Origin: Congzhengia sp045635085 | Lineage (GTDB): Bacteria > Bacillota > Clostridia > UBA1381 > UBA9506 | NCBI GenBank assembly: GCA_045635085.1 | Contig: JAZRBM010000005.1 | Location: 65,212-129,211 of the forward strand | DNA length: 64,000 nucleotides | Direction of reading: 5' to 3' | Made by a program: the position numbers and the translations under genes | Notes under the pieces: model-generated | What the model saw: the letters and a program-made list of their open reading frames with translations, nothing else | The model's database searches: none | Told to the model about the DNA's origin: nothing | In this document: positions 40,953 to 48,914 of the stretch, piece by piece | Layout: each line of letters opens with the position of its first letter | How positions within the stretch are numbered: the stretch's first letter is position 1

Positions 40953-41696
40953 CTATTTTCTCAATTTTCTGCAATACTGTGTGCAAAGTTTATCAGTACA
41001 TTCAGAACATCTGAGTGCCATATTGCTGTTTTCCCAAAAACGTTCGGGATATGTAAATACACACACTTCCCATACAAGCCATATCACAAGCGCGAATATA
41101 GCAAGTGACCACGAATAAAAGCTATTAACCGTTATAATGGGCAGAAACATCATTAAATGATCCCAATTAAATATTCTGCAGGTGGTACAGCACTTATTCT
41201 TCATTATAAGCCTAAACGGGCACCATATAAGAACACATATCAAATCGCACACATAAAAAAATGTCGACATGAGTATCATCATACCTGTATCTACAATTCC
41301 GGTTAAGTGCAATATGCTGATTACTACTGTAAGCAAAATCCATATTATCATAACCTTATATGCAGATGCTGTTGTGTCCTTGATATATTGCTTTAAGTTT
41401 TTATAGTTAATCTTTTCTTTTATAGGTCTAAAAAGCGATTCGAATACCTTTTGTGAACCTATTGATATATGCGCTTTGACGGGTATTAGTTGCAAAAGCA
41501 TATCCCACATCCAGATTATCCATAAAAGATGTAGTGGCGAAAACTCATTAAAAAAGCTCCATCCGTCTGCTACATTAAATTTTTCTTTGTCAAATATGTA
41601 TATCATAATTAAAATCAGAAATATAATAACTCTTCCAATAAGCCTTAAAAAATATATTCCTCTTGTTTTTGATATGTGTTTATTATTCTGTCGCAT
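40953..41696 (-). CDS. Conserved membrane protein with Cys clusters
   Basis: This is a 247-residue integral membrane protein with about six helices. Two cysteine groups face the same end: NKCCTTCRIFNWD near 180 and CSECTDKLCTQYC at the C-terminus. Six or more cysteines in Cx2-5C spacing suggest a metal or iron-sulfur site. I recall similar clostridial proteins without a known function. AGAGGA precedes the ATG. It follows aroA by 57 bp in the same direction and may be co-transcribed with the shikimate operon. Confidence 0.6.
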   Translation of the reverse strand: MRQNNKHISKTRGIYFLRLIGRVIIFLILIMIYIFDKEKFNVADGWSFFNEFSPLHLLWIIWMWDMLLQLIPVKAHISIGSQKVFESLFRPIKEKINYKNLKQYIKDTTASAYKVMIIWILLTVVISILHLTGIVDTGMMILMSTFFYVCDLICVLIWCPFRLIMKNKCCTTCRIFNWDHLMMFLPIITVNSFYSWSLAIFALVIWLVWEVCVFTYPERFWENSNMALRCSECTDKLCTQYCRKLRK

Positions 41697-41753
41697 CCGA
41701 TGTTATCCTCTTAAATTGCTATATTATATATGAGCTTTTCCTTTTTATCTGTG

Positions 41754-42956
41754 CTATTTTGTTTTAACATCCGCTCCGAGTTTTTTTATATCTCCAAAAA
41801 AAGCGGGATAGCTTTTTCTTACTGCCTCAATTCCAGAAATTTCTCCGCCGATTTTTGAAAGTATAACCGACATCGCCATAACAATTCTATGGTCATTATG
41901 ACCGTCTAAAATTTTGCCATTATACTTTAATTCCTGCTTTTTGACAGTTATCATATTATTGCCAAAGATAAGTCCCCCGCCAAGCTTTTTGAGTTCTTCA
42001 TGCACGGCTAATCCTCTGTCGCTTTCTTTAACTTTTAATCTGTCCGTACCCGTAAAGATCGCACCGTTTTTAAGTGATGCAAGCGCAAAAAGTACAGGTC
42101 CTAAGTCCGGGCAATCTGAAATATCAAGTGTCGGCGTTCCGTCTGAAATTTTATTAAAATAATTTTTATACACCTTATCACCCTGAAGGCTGTCATTATT
42201 TAAGTTTTGAACATCGATTTCTGAGCCGATATAATTAAATGCATCTAAAAATGCTGCATTTGAATAATCGCCCTCAATTTTTCCTGAATATGAGTGCATT
42301 TTTGTTTTTTTGATTGCGATGTTGTATTCATCTAAAAACTCTACATCTGCACCAAACGATTTTAGTGCAGAGATTGTAAGGTTTATATATGACCTGCTTT
42401 CAAATGGCGGGATAATCTCAACAGACGAATCATCTCCAAGATAAACAAGCGCAAAGATAAGTCCTGTTATGAACTGACTGCTGATATCTCCTCTGATTTT
42501 GTAGTTACCGCTTTTAAGTTTTCCACAAAGTGTCACAGAGTTTGCGTTCTTTTTAAACGTAAAATTGTTTTCGCGGCAAATCTCTTCATAAACATCAAGC
42601 GGCCTTTCAAAAAGGCGCATACTGCCTTTTAGTGTTACTTCTTTTCCCATGCATAAGCAAAGCGGAATAAAAAATCTTAACGTGCTTCCGCTTTCTCTAC
42701 ATTCTAAAACAGGATTTTCTGTTTTCATAAAATTGTCAGGGTTAATGCATACTTTATCATCTTCTGTGGTTATTTGTACGCCCAGTGCCTTTAGGCAGTC
42801 AATACTTGCTAGGATATCCTCGCTGTAATCAACGCCTGATAATGTGCATTTTTCTTTTGATAATGCGCTACCTATCAAATATCTATGCGCCATACTTTTT
42901 GATGGTGGTGCGCATATCTTTCCGCTCAATTTACACGGTCTGAATTCTGCTATCAT
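41754..42956 (-). CDS. aroA: 3-phosphoshikimate 1-carboxyvinyltransferase (EPSP synthase)
   Basis: This is a 400-residue enzyme that adds the enolpyruvyl group of phosphoenolpyruvate to shikimate 3-phosphate. APPSKSMAHRYLIGSAL, ESGSTLRFFIPL, SSQFITGLIFAL and DHRIVMAMSV are the family signatures. The start overlaps the ribosome binding region at the end of aroQ. It is the last of five shikimate genes. Confidence 0.95.
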   Translation of the reverse strand: MIAEFRPCKLSGKICAPPSKSMAHRYLIGSALSKEKCTLSGVDYSEDILASIDCLKALGVQITTEDDKVCINPDNFMKTENPVLECRESGSTLRFFIPLCLCMGKEVTLKGSMRLFERPLDVYEEICRENNFTFKKNANSVTLCGKLKSGNYKIRGDISSQFITGLIFALVYLGDDSSVEIIPPFESRSYINLTISALKSFGADVEFLDEYNIAIKKTKMHSYSGKIEGDYSNAAFLDAFNYIGSEIDVQNLNNDSLQGDKVYKNYFNKISDGTPTLDISDCPDLGPVLFALASLKNGAIFTGTDRLKVKESDRGLAVHEELKKLGGGLIFGNNMITVKKQELKYNGKILDGHNDHRIVMAMSVILSKIGGEISGIEAVRKSYPAFFGDIKKLGADVKTK

Positions 42957-42957
42957 T

Positions 42958-43386
42958 TTACTTTTCCTCTGTTAAATAATCAATTGCCTCGAGATATCCG
43001 TCTGTGCCATGGCCTGTAATTGTTTTTACACAAGCAAGTCGCACATAACTTATCTGTCTGAAATCTTCTCGTTCTTCCAGCTTTGAAATGTGAACCTCAA
43101 CAGATTTGATGTTCACTGACTTTATTGCATCCAAAATCGCAATGCTTGTATGTGTATATGCTCCTGGATTTATAACAATTCCGTCAAATCTTTCATATGC
43201 CTTTTGAATTTCGTCAACGAGGTCACCTTCGTGGTTTGATTGATATATTTTTACTTTAACACCCTTACTTGTGCAATGTCTTTGTATTTTCTTACACAAA
43301 TCAGAGTAGGTTTCTCTTCCGTAGTGGTCAGGCTCACGGATACCTAACATATTTAAGTTTGGACCATTTATAACAAGGATTTTCAT
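42958..43386 (-). CDS. aroQ: 3-dehydroquinate dehydratase, type II
   Basis: This is a 142-residue type II dehydroquinase that makes 3-dehydroshikimate. GPNLNMLGIREPDHYG holds the catalytic Tyr region; QSNHEGDLVDEIQ, NPGAYTHTSIA and EVHISKLEERE are all typical. The start overlaps the stop of the aroEK gene by four bases. Confidence 0.95.
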   Translation of the reverse strand: MKILVINGPNLNMLGIREPDHYGRETYSDLCKKIQRHCTSKGVKVKIYQSNHEGDLVDEIQKAYERFDGIVINPGAYTHTSIAILDAIKSVNIKSVEVHISKLEEREDFRQISYVRLACVKTITGHGTDGYLEAIDYLTEEK

Positions 43387-44630
43387 AATATCTGCTCCAT
43401 TCGTTTGGTAAGTATATATTCTGCCACATCTTCCGGCGCTTTCATATCAGGCACAACCACATCTGCTGAAGACTTATAAATCCCAAGTCTCTCAGAATAA
43501 AGTTTCTTTAGTTTTTCGTATGTGTCAGAAAGTGGTCTTGAATCTGTTGCACGAAGCCTTTTTATATCTGCATCTATAAAGAACAGTTTTCCGTTTCGTT
43601 TAAGGCAGGCTACATTTTCTTCTCTTAAAATCGCTCCACCGCCCGTTGAAATGATTCTTGAGCTTTTTGAAGAAATCTCACGTATAACCTCTGATTCTAA
43701 ATCGCGGAAATACTCTTCACCTTTCGTCTTTATGAGTTCCTTTATAGAGCATTTACAACGCTTTTCGATTTCTGTATCCGTATCAAAAAATTCAAAGCCA
43801 TCAATCTTTAAAAGTTTTCCGACTGTACTTTTTCCACTTCCGGGCATACCGGTTAGGACAATGTTTTCTTTTGATGAAAGAATTGAACGAAATGCTTTAT
43901 CAGCAATTTCTTTTGAAATTTTTGTGTCAAGGAATTTTTCTGCTGCGAAGGCCGCCTGCATAACAAGCATATACAGTCCGCCCTCGGCTTTTATTCCATT
44001 TTTCTTCGCCTCTAAAACAAGGTTTGTGCAAAGCGGATTGTAAACCGCATCAATCACACCCTCCAAAGAAGAAAATGCAAAAATATCAATCGGGATCATA
44101 TCACATTCAGGATACATCCCCAAAGGAGTTGTATTTATAATTACATCTACATCTGAATGAACATTTTTTGCCTCATCATAGGTTATGCAGTTTTCTCGTT
44201 TGCTTCTGCTTACTGTAAAAACACTCAAAGCTCCCGAATCCTCTGCTACAACCTGTGCTGTCTTGCTTGTTCCGCCTGTTCCTAAAATAAGAACCTTTTT
44301 GCCTTTTAAATCAATGCCGACTCTTTCAATAAGTGCCTTCATTCCGTAATAGTCTGTATTGTATCCATGTAATTTACCATCTTTGTTTACGATAGTATTA
44401 ACTGAACCTATTCTCTTTGCAATATCACATACAGAATCAAGATACGGTATAACCGTCTCTTTATAGGGTATTGTAACATTTATTGCTTCAAAATCCTTTT
44501 TGCATAAAAATGGTTTTATTTCATCCTCTGTAAGTTCTATAAGTTCATACTCATAATCAGCAAGCATTGCATGAACCTCTTTAGAAAAACTATGTGTCAG
44601 TTTTTTGCCTATACAACCATATTTTTTCAT
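43383..44630 (-). CDS. aroEK: Fused shikimate dehydrogenase / shikimate kinase
   Basis: This is a 415-residue fusion. Residues of about 1-250 are shikimate dehydrogenase: LTHSFSKEVH, NVTIPYKE, GSVNTIV, GYNTDYYG and the NADP loop LGTGGTSKTA. Residues of about 255-415 are shikimate kinase with P-loop GMPGSGKSTVG, FFDTDTEIE, STGGGAIL and the RPLS lid. It would carry out two consecutive steps of the pathway. The ATG follows AGAGAG. All key residues seem intact. Confidence 0.92.
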   Translation of the reverse strand: MKKYGCIGKKLTHSFSKEVHAMLADYEYELIELTEDEIKPFLCKKDFEAINVTIPYKETVIPYLDSVCDIAKRIGSVNTIVNKDGKLHGYNTDYYGMKALIERVGIDLKGKKVLILGTGGTSKTAQVVAEDSGALSVFTVSRSKRENCITYDEAKNVHSDVDVIINTTPLGMYPECDMIPIDIFAFSSLEGVIDAVYNPLCTNLVLEAKKNGIKAEGGLYMLVMQAAFAAEKFLDTKISKEIADKAFRSILSSKENIVLTGMPGSGKSTVGKLLKIDGFEFFDTDTEIEKRCKCSIKELIKTKGEEYFRDLESEVIREISSKSSRIISTGGGAILREENVACLKRNGKLFFIDADIKRLRATDSRPLSDTYEKLKKLYSERLGIYKSSADVVVPDMKAPEDVAEYILTKRMEQIL

Positions 44631-44651
44631 AACTCTCTCTTTTCCGTTTGT

Positions 44652-45740
44652 CTATTTTAGCCAGTCTGTTCCAAATCTTAAAGAAAGCGCATCACAAATT
44701 ACTATTGCAGACGCTGCATCCTGTACCACTCTTGCTCTGTGAACAATCGCAGGATCATGTCTTCCTTTTGGCTTTAAAACCGTTTCGCACATTTCTTTAA
44801 AATCAACCGTGTTTTGCTCTTTAAATATTGTCGGTGTCGGCTTAATCACGGTTCTGAAAATAATCGGCATTCCGTTTGTAATACCGCCGTTTATACCGCC
44901 GTTATTATTTGTTTTAGTCACTATTTTACCATTTTCAATCCCCAGCGCATCATTGGCATCTGAGCCTTTCATATCAGAAAGGTTAAACCCTTTGCCAAAT
45001 TCAATTCCTTTAACTGCAGGTATCGAAAACATCATATGTGAAAGCATGCCCTCTAAAGAATCAAACCAAGGTTCTCCAACACCTTCAGGCATTCCAAAAA
45101 CTGCGGTTTCCAAAACTCCTCCGACGCTGTCGCCATTTGATGCTGCTTTAAGTATTGCATTTGTCATTTCTTCGATGCAAGGCGTATCTAAAACTGCAAA
45201 TGTTTTTTCATTAAGCTTATTAATGTCTAATAATATATCATCAAAATCTCTGTCAGAAATTCCTGCACACTTCTTTACATGAGTGCCTATATAGATTCCT
45301 TTTCGCTCTAGTGCGTACCTACATATTGCACCTGCTGCAACTAATGCTGCAGTTATTCTTCCGCTGAAATGTCCGCCTCCACGGCTGTCCTGAAAGCCGT
45401 GATATTTACACTCTGCGGTATAGTCAGCATGTGATGGTCTTGCAACAGTTTGCATTTTTGAATAATCTTCGCTTTTTACATTTTCATTCGGTATTAAAAT
45501 TGTAATAGGAGTTCCTGTGGTTTTTTTATTCATAACGCCGCTTACAATTTTAAACTCATCTTTTTCTTTTCTCGGTGTTGAAATTTTTCCGTCAGGGCGC
45601 CTTAACAAAAGCATATGCTTTATATATTCTTCATCTACATCTATTCCAGGAGCCAAGCCATCGAGCACTGCACCTATATATTCTCCGTGGCTTTCACCAA
45701 ACAAAGTAACAGACACGCTTGTTCCAAATGTGTTTTTCAT
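44652..45740 (-). CDS. aroC: Chorismate synthase
   Basis: This is a flavin-dependent enzyme of about 362 residues that forms chorismate. FGESHGEYIGAVLDG, RPSHADYTAECKY, DSRGGGHFSGRITAALVAAG and RHDPAIVHRA are typical motifs. The ATG at 45740 (MKNTFG) is about seven bases after GAGG; an ATG one codon earlier is possible. The start lies just after the aroB stop. Confidence 0.95.
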   Translation of the reverse strand: MKNTFGTSVSVTLFGESHGEYIGAVLDGLAPGIDVDEEYIKHMLLLRRPDGKISTPRKEKDEFKIVSGVMNKKTTGTPITILIPNENVKSEDYSKMQTVARPSHADYTAECKYHGFQDSRGGGHFSGRITAALVAAGAICRYALERKGIYIGTHVKKCAGISDRDFDDILLDINKLNEKTFAVLDTPCIEEMTNAILKAASNGDSVGGVLETAVFGMPEGVGEPWFDSLEGMLSHMMFSIPAVKGIEFGKGFNLSDMKGSDANDALGIENGKIVTKTNNNGGINGGITNGMPIIFRTVIKPTPTIFKEQNTVDFKEMCETVLKPKGRHDPAIVHRARVVQDAASAIVICDALSLRFGTDWLK

Positions 45741-45744
45741 CATA

Positions 45745-46758
45745 TCACCTCTTAAAGCACTTCTTTGCCATTTCAATCACATCGCTGCATTTCATTGTTT
45801 TTATCTCAAATCTGCCAGGTTGTGAAACCGTTATTACAGTTACAAATTCACCGTCTGCTTTTTTATCATGAAATGCTGCCTCTGTAATTTTATCCCAATC
45901 AAATTCAATTAAGTTGTAAAGATTACATTTTTTTAAAACTTCTATTACTCTCGGTCTGATTTTTTCATCACACATAGGTATAAGTCCGAGTGCAACACAT
46001 TCGCCGTGGTAAAGCTTGGACATATTCCCACTGCTTTCAATACCGTGACCTATTGTATGACCGAAATTTAGTATCTTTCTGATTCCCGATTCCTTTTCGT
46101 CCTGCTCGACTACATTCTTTTTTATATTAAGAGAACGTATTATGATTTCATCAATGTTTTCTTGTGCGTCTTTTGTTTCAAATATATCAAACAACTCACC
46201 ATCTGAAGTAAGAGCCATTTTAATTGCTTCTGAAAGTCCGTTTGAAATCTGTCTTTTTGAAAGTGTATTTAAAACTTCAGGATCTATCAAAACCTTTTTA
46301 GGCTGATAAAAAGCACCTACGATGTTTTTTACACCGCTGAAATTGATTGCAGTTTTTCCGCCGATAGAAGAATCTATCTGCGATAAAAGTGTGGTCGGGA
46401 TGTTGTAAAAATCAACACCCCGCATATATGCAGATGCTAAAAATCCGGAAAGGTCGCCGACAACTCCGCCGCCAACTGCTACAACACAATCATTTCTTGA
46501 AAAGTTGTTATCAAGCATTTTTTGAATAAGTGCTTCAAAAACCTTAAGACTTTTAGATTTTTCTCCTGACTCGACAGTACATATAATAGGTTTTTTGCAC
46601 TGTTTTGCGACTGTCTGCGCGTAAATTTCAGGGACGCCTGAATCCGTCACTACTAAAACGCGTCTTTGTAAATTCAAATATTTGCCCGCGCAACCCAAAA
46701 TACCTCTTTTTACTATTATATCGTAGCTATTTTCCTTTAAATTCATATGTATGTTCAT
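45745..46758 (-). CDS. aroB: 3-dehydroquinate synthase
   Basis: This is an NAD-dependent enzyme of about 337 residues that cyclises DAHP to dehydroquinate. VAVGGGVVGDLSGFLASAYMRG, PTTLLSQIDSSIGGKTA, NFGHTIGHGIE and the metal-binding His residues are present. The ATG at 46758 follows AAGGGG. It is the first gene of the shikimate operon behind the T-box-like leader. Confidence 0.95.
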   Translation of the reverse strand: MNIHMNLKENSYDIIVKRGILGCAGKYLNLQRRVLVVTDSGVPEIYAQTVAKQCKKPIICTVESGEKSKSLKVFEALIQKMLDNNFSRNDCVVAVGGGVVGDLSGFLASAYMRGVDFYNIPTTLLSQIDSSIGGKTAINFSGVKNIVGAFYQPKKVLIDPEVLNTLSKRQISNGLSEAIKMALTSDGELFDIFETKDAQENIDEIIIRSLNIKKNVVEQDEKESGIRKILNFGHTIGHGIESSGNMSKLYHGECVALGLIPMCDEKIRPRVIEVLKKCNLYNLIEFDWDKITEAAFHDKKADGEFVTVITVSQPGRFEIKTMKCSDVIEMAKKCFKR

Positions 46759-46816
46759 ATTAAACCCCTTCATATATCGTTCTTTGAGTTTGTCTCACAT
46801 CATAAAATTCAAACAA

Positions 46817-46860
46817 TTAAAAAATAAGTCCTCTGCAATCCTGTTAAGAATACAGAGGAC
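46817..46860 (-). terminator. Terminator of the aroB leader
   Basis: GTCCTCTG and CAGAGGAC close a stem with a partly paired inner loop, followed by TTATTTTTT on the minus strand. The CCTC of the stem can pair with GAGG of the T-box sequence, as in T-box antiterminators. Confidence 0.8.
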
Positions 46861-46970
46861 GAAAGTACTATTTGAGTGGTACTACCTCGATTTGCCGCTA
46901 TATCACAACAGCAACTCTCTCCAGGCTCTTACCAAGCTTACTTTTTCTTTTCAATTACATTTTAACCATG
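46824..46970 (-). ncRNA. T-box-like leader of the shikimate operon, apparently short
   Basis: On the minus strand the leader shows AGAGAG with a hairpin TTGCTGTT / TAGCGGCAA (46892-46920). The T-box sequence GAGGTAGTACCAC (46876-46888) and TTTCGTCCTCT before the terminator follow. These are hallmarks of T-box riboswitches, which sense uncharged tRNA. However, only about 150 bases lie between promoter and terminator. The 3' side of stem I with the specifier loop is not found between the hairpin and the T-box. The cognate tRNA therefore cannot be named and the switch may be degenerate. Confidence 0.65.
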
Positions 46971-46973
46971 ACT

Positions 46974-47002
46974 ATTTTACCATAACCAAGCGATAAAGTC
47001 AA
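46974..47002 (-). promoter_or_regulatory. Promoter of the shikimate operon
   Basis: TTGACT (46997-47002) and TAAAAT (46974-46979) with a 17-bp spacer on the minus strand, followed by the T-box-like leader. Confidence 0.85.
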
Positions 47003-47058
47003 TGATTTTATAAAACCTGTAAATTCTTTTTTATCACAAAACTAAGTTTAGAAAGCTC

Positions 47059-48858
47059 TCATTGATAGATCACAGCATGAATTTCATCAGTTAATATCTC
47101 TAAAAGAATTCTGCCCTCCCTTTTTATTTTATCTTTTCGTGATACAGCTACATATACCTTTTCGTTTTGATATATTCGTGCATATTCTACCAAATTGTCA
47201 TCAGCCTCACAAAATTCAATATCTCCATATTTAATGGCCAAATTTTCATTTTTAAGATTAGCTAGTTTTTGATAAAAAGCCTTAAGCGAAGTATTTGGAT
47301 TATCCCATTGGTAAAATGCTCTATTGAGCGGATCTTCAAAGCCTTGCATTCCTATCTCGTCTCCATAATATATGGACGGATTTCCCGGAAGTGTAAATTG
47401 CAAAATTGCCGCCGCCTTTTCAAGCGCCAATGCTCTGTCAAGTTCTGAACCGGCTAGCTTAAACTTTGCCTTTTCGCTCTTAGTCATTCCGTCGCCTTTT
47501 TGAGAAAGTGCTGTAATAATTCTGGGTGTATCGTGTGTTGAAAGCAAATTCATTAAACAATCCAAAACAGGGCGCGGATAATTCTCTACAATAGTCATAA
47601 TCCTCTCAGAAAAATCTTTTCCCGTTATTTCTCTTTTAACATATCCTAAAATTGCATCTTTAAACGGATAATTCATTACAGAATCTAAGTTACTGTCAGA
47701 AAGATATCTTCTTCTTTTGCTATAACTTATTTTATTCGATGCATCCTCCCAGACTTCGCCAATTAAAAGCGCATCAGGATTAATTTCCTTAAGCTTTTTA
47801 TGGAGCGCATTAATAAATTCGTCAGGAAGCTCGTCTGCAACATCAAGGCGAAATCCGTCTGCACCAAGCTTCATCCAATGAGAAATAACGCTGTCTTCAG
47901 AGTATATAATATAATCCATATAGCTTTCATTTAGCTCGTCAACACAAGGTAATGTATCAATGCCCCACCACGAAGTATATCTATTAGGATACTCCTCAAA
48001 CTGATACCACTGTCTGTATGGAGAATTACAGTTACTCACTGCGCCATTACCAAAAACACCATTTGCATCAAAATAAACACTATTACTCCCTGTGTGAGAA
48101 AAAACACCATCTAAAATTATTTTTATATCAAGCCTGTGAGCCTCTTTACACATAGATATAAAATCCTGTTCTGTACCAAGCATAGGGTCTATTTTTTTAT
48201 AATCTGCCGTGTCATAGCGATGGTTTGAATATGCCATAAAAATAGGGTTAAGATAGATAATTCCAATTCCCAGGTTCTTAAGATAAGGAAGCTTCTCGGT
48301 AATACCTTTTAAGTTTCCTCCAAAAAAATCATTATTTAAAATTCTCCCCTCTTCGTCAGGCAGATATACAGGTGTATCGGTTATGTCACTATGCAATTGA
48401 TAAGGCTCTAGTTTGCCCGTCTTATCAACTGTTCCGCACTTTGCAAATCGGTCAGGAAAAATCTGATACATAACCCTGCCTTTAAAATCTGCGGGTGTAT
48501 CATATTCTTTATCAAAGCAAGTAAGTTGCCACAAATCACCATCAGAAATGTTAGTATCGTCGCCTTGCTTAAACAGGTCAAACCTCCCATTCTGCGTTGT
48601 AATTTTAAAATAATAAAAATACAAATCGTTAGTAAAAAGAGAAAATCGGGTCGTATAAATTTCATAGTCATCTTCTGTCGTTTCAAGCCTGAAAGGGACA
48701 ATCATCTCAAAACCTGTTTCGTTCTTTATACAAAGGCTTACGGATACTGCACAGTAACTGAGAGGAATTTTAATGCGCAGAACGCATAATTCATTTTGCC
48801 TTATGCAACCAAACGGAGATTTATAATATTTATCTTTGCTATTATATAAAATTTGCAT
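47059..48858 (-). CDS. GH13 alpha-glucan hydrolase (neopullulanase/cyclomaltodextrinase-like)
   Basis: This is an alpha-amylase family enzyme of about 599 residues. An N-terminal beta domain (to about 125) precedes the catalytic barrel with DGVFSHTG, DGFRLDVADELP (nucleophile Asp), IGEVWED (acid Glu) and LLSTHDTPR. The order and GDEIGMQGFEDPLNR fit neopullulanase or cyclomaltodextrinase-like enzymes that cut maltodextrins inside the cell. There is no signal peptide. The ATG at 48858 is preceded by a weak GAGCGGTG. It is the last gene of the glycogen unit, so it probably trims glycogen breakdown products. Confidence 0.88.
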   Translation of the reverse strand: MQILYNSKDKYYKSPFGCIRQNELCVLRIKIPLSYCAVSVSLCIKNETGFEMIVPFRLETTEDDYEIYTTRFSLFTNDLYFYYFKITTQNGRFDLFKQGDDTNISDGDLWQLTCFDKEYDTPADFKGRVMYQIFPDRFAKCGTVDKTGKLEPYQLHSDITDTPVYLPDEEGRILNNDFFGGNLKGITEKLPYLKNLGIGIIYLNPIFMAYSNHRYDTADYKKIDPMLGTEQDFISMCKEAHRLDIKIILDGVFSHTGSNSVYFDANGVFGNGAVSNCNSPYRQWYQFEEYPNRYTSWWGIDTLPCVDELNESYMDYIIYSEDSVISHWMKLGADGFRLDVADELPDEFINALHKKLKEINPDALLIGEVWEDASNKISYSKRRRYLSDSNLDSVMNYPFKDAILGYVKREITGKDFSERIMTIVENYPRPVLDCLMNLLSTHDTPRIITALSQKGDGMTKSEKAKFKLAGSELDRALALEKAAAILQFTLPGNPSIYYGDEIGMQGFEDPLNRAFYQWDNPNTSLKAFYQKLANLKNENLAIKYGDIEFCEADDNLVEYARIYQNEKVYVAVSRKDKIKREGRILLEILTDEIHAVIYQ

Positions 48859-48914
48859 TTTTTCACCGCTCAATAATTGTTACTCCTAGTCAATTGCACA
48901 TATGAGTAAATATT

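Noticed and set aside
48526..48789. Plus-strand ORF of 87 codons inside the GH13 gene
   Set aside because: It is antisense to a well-supported GH13 gene and has no binding site.
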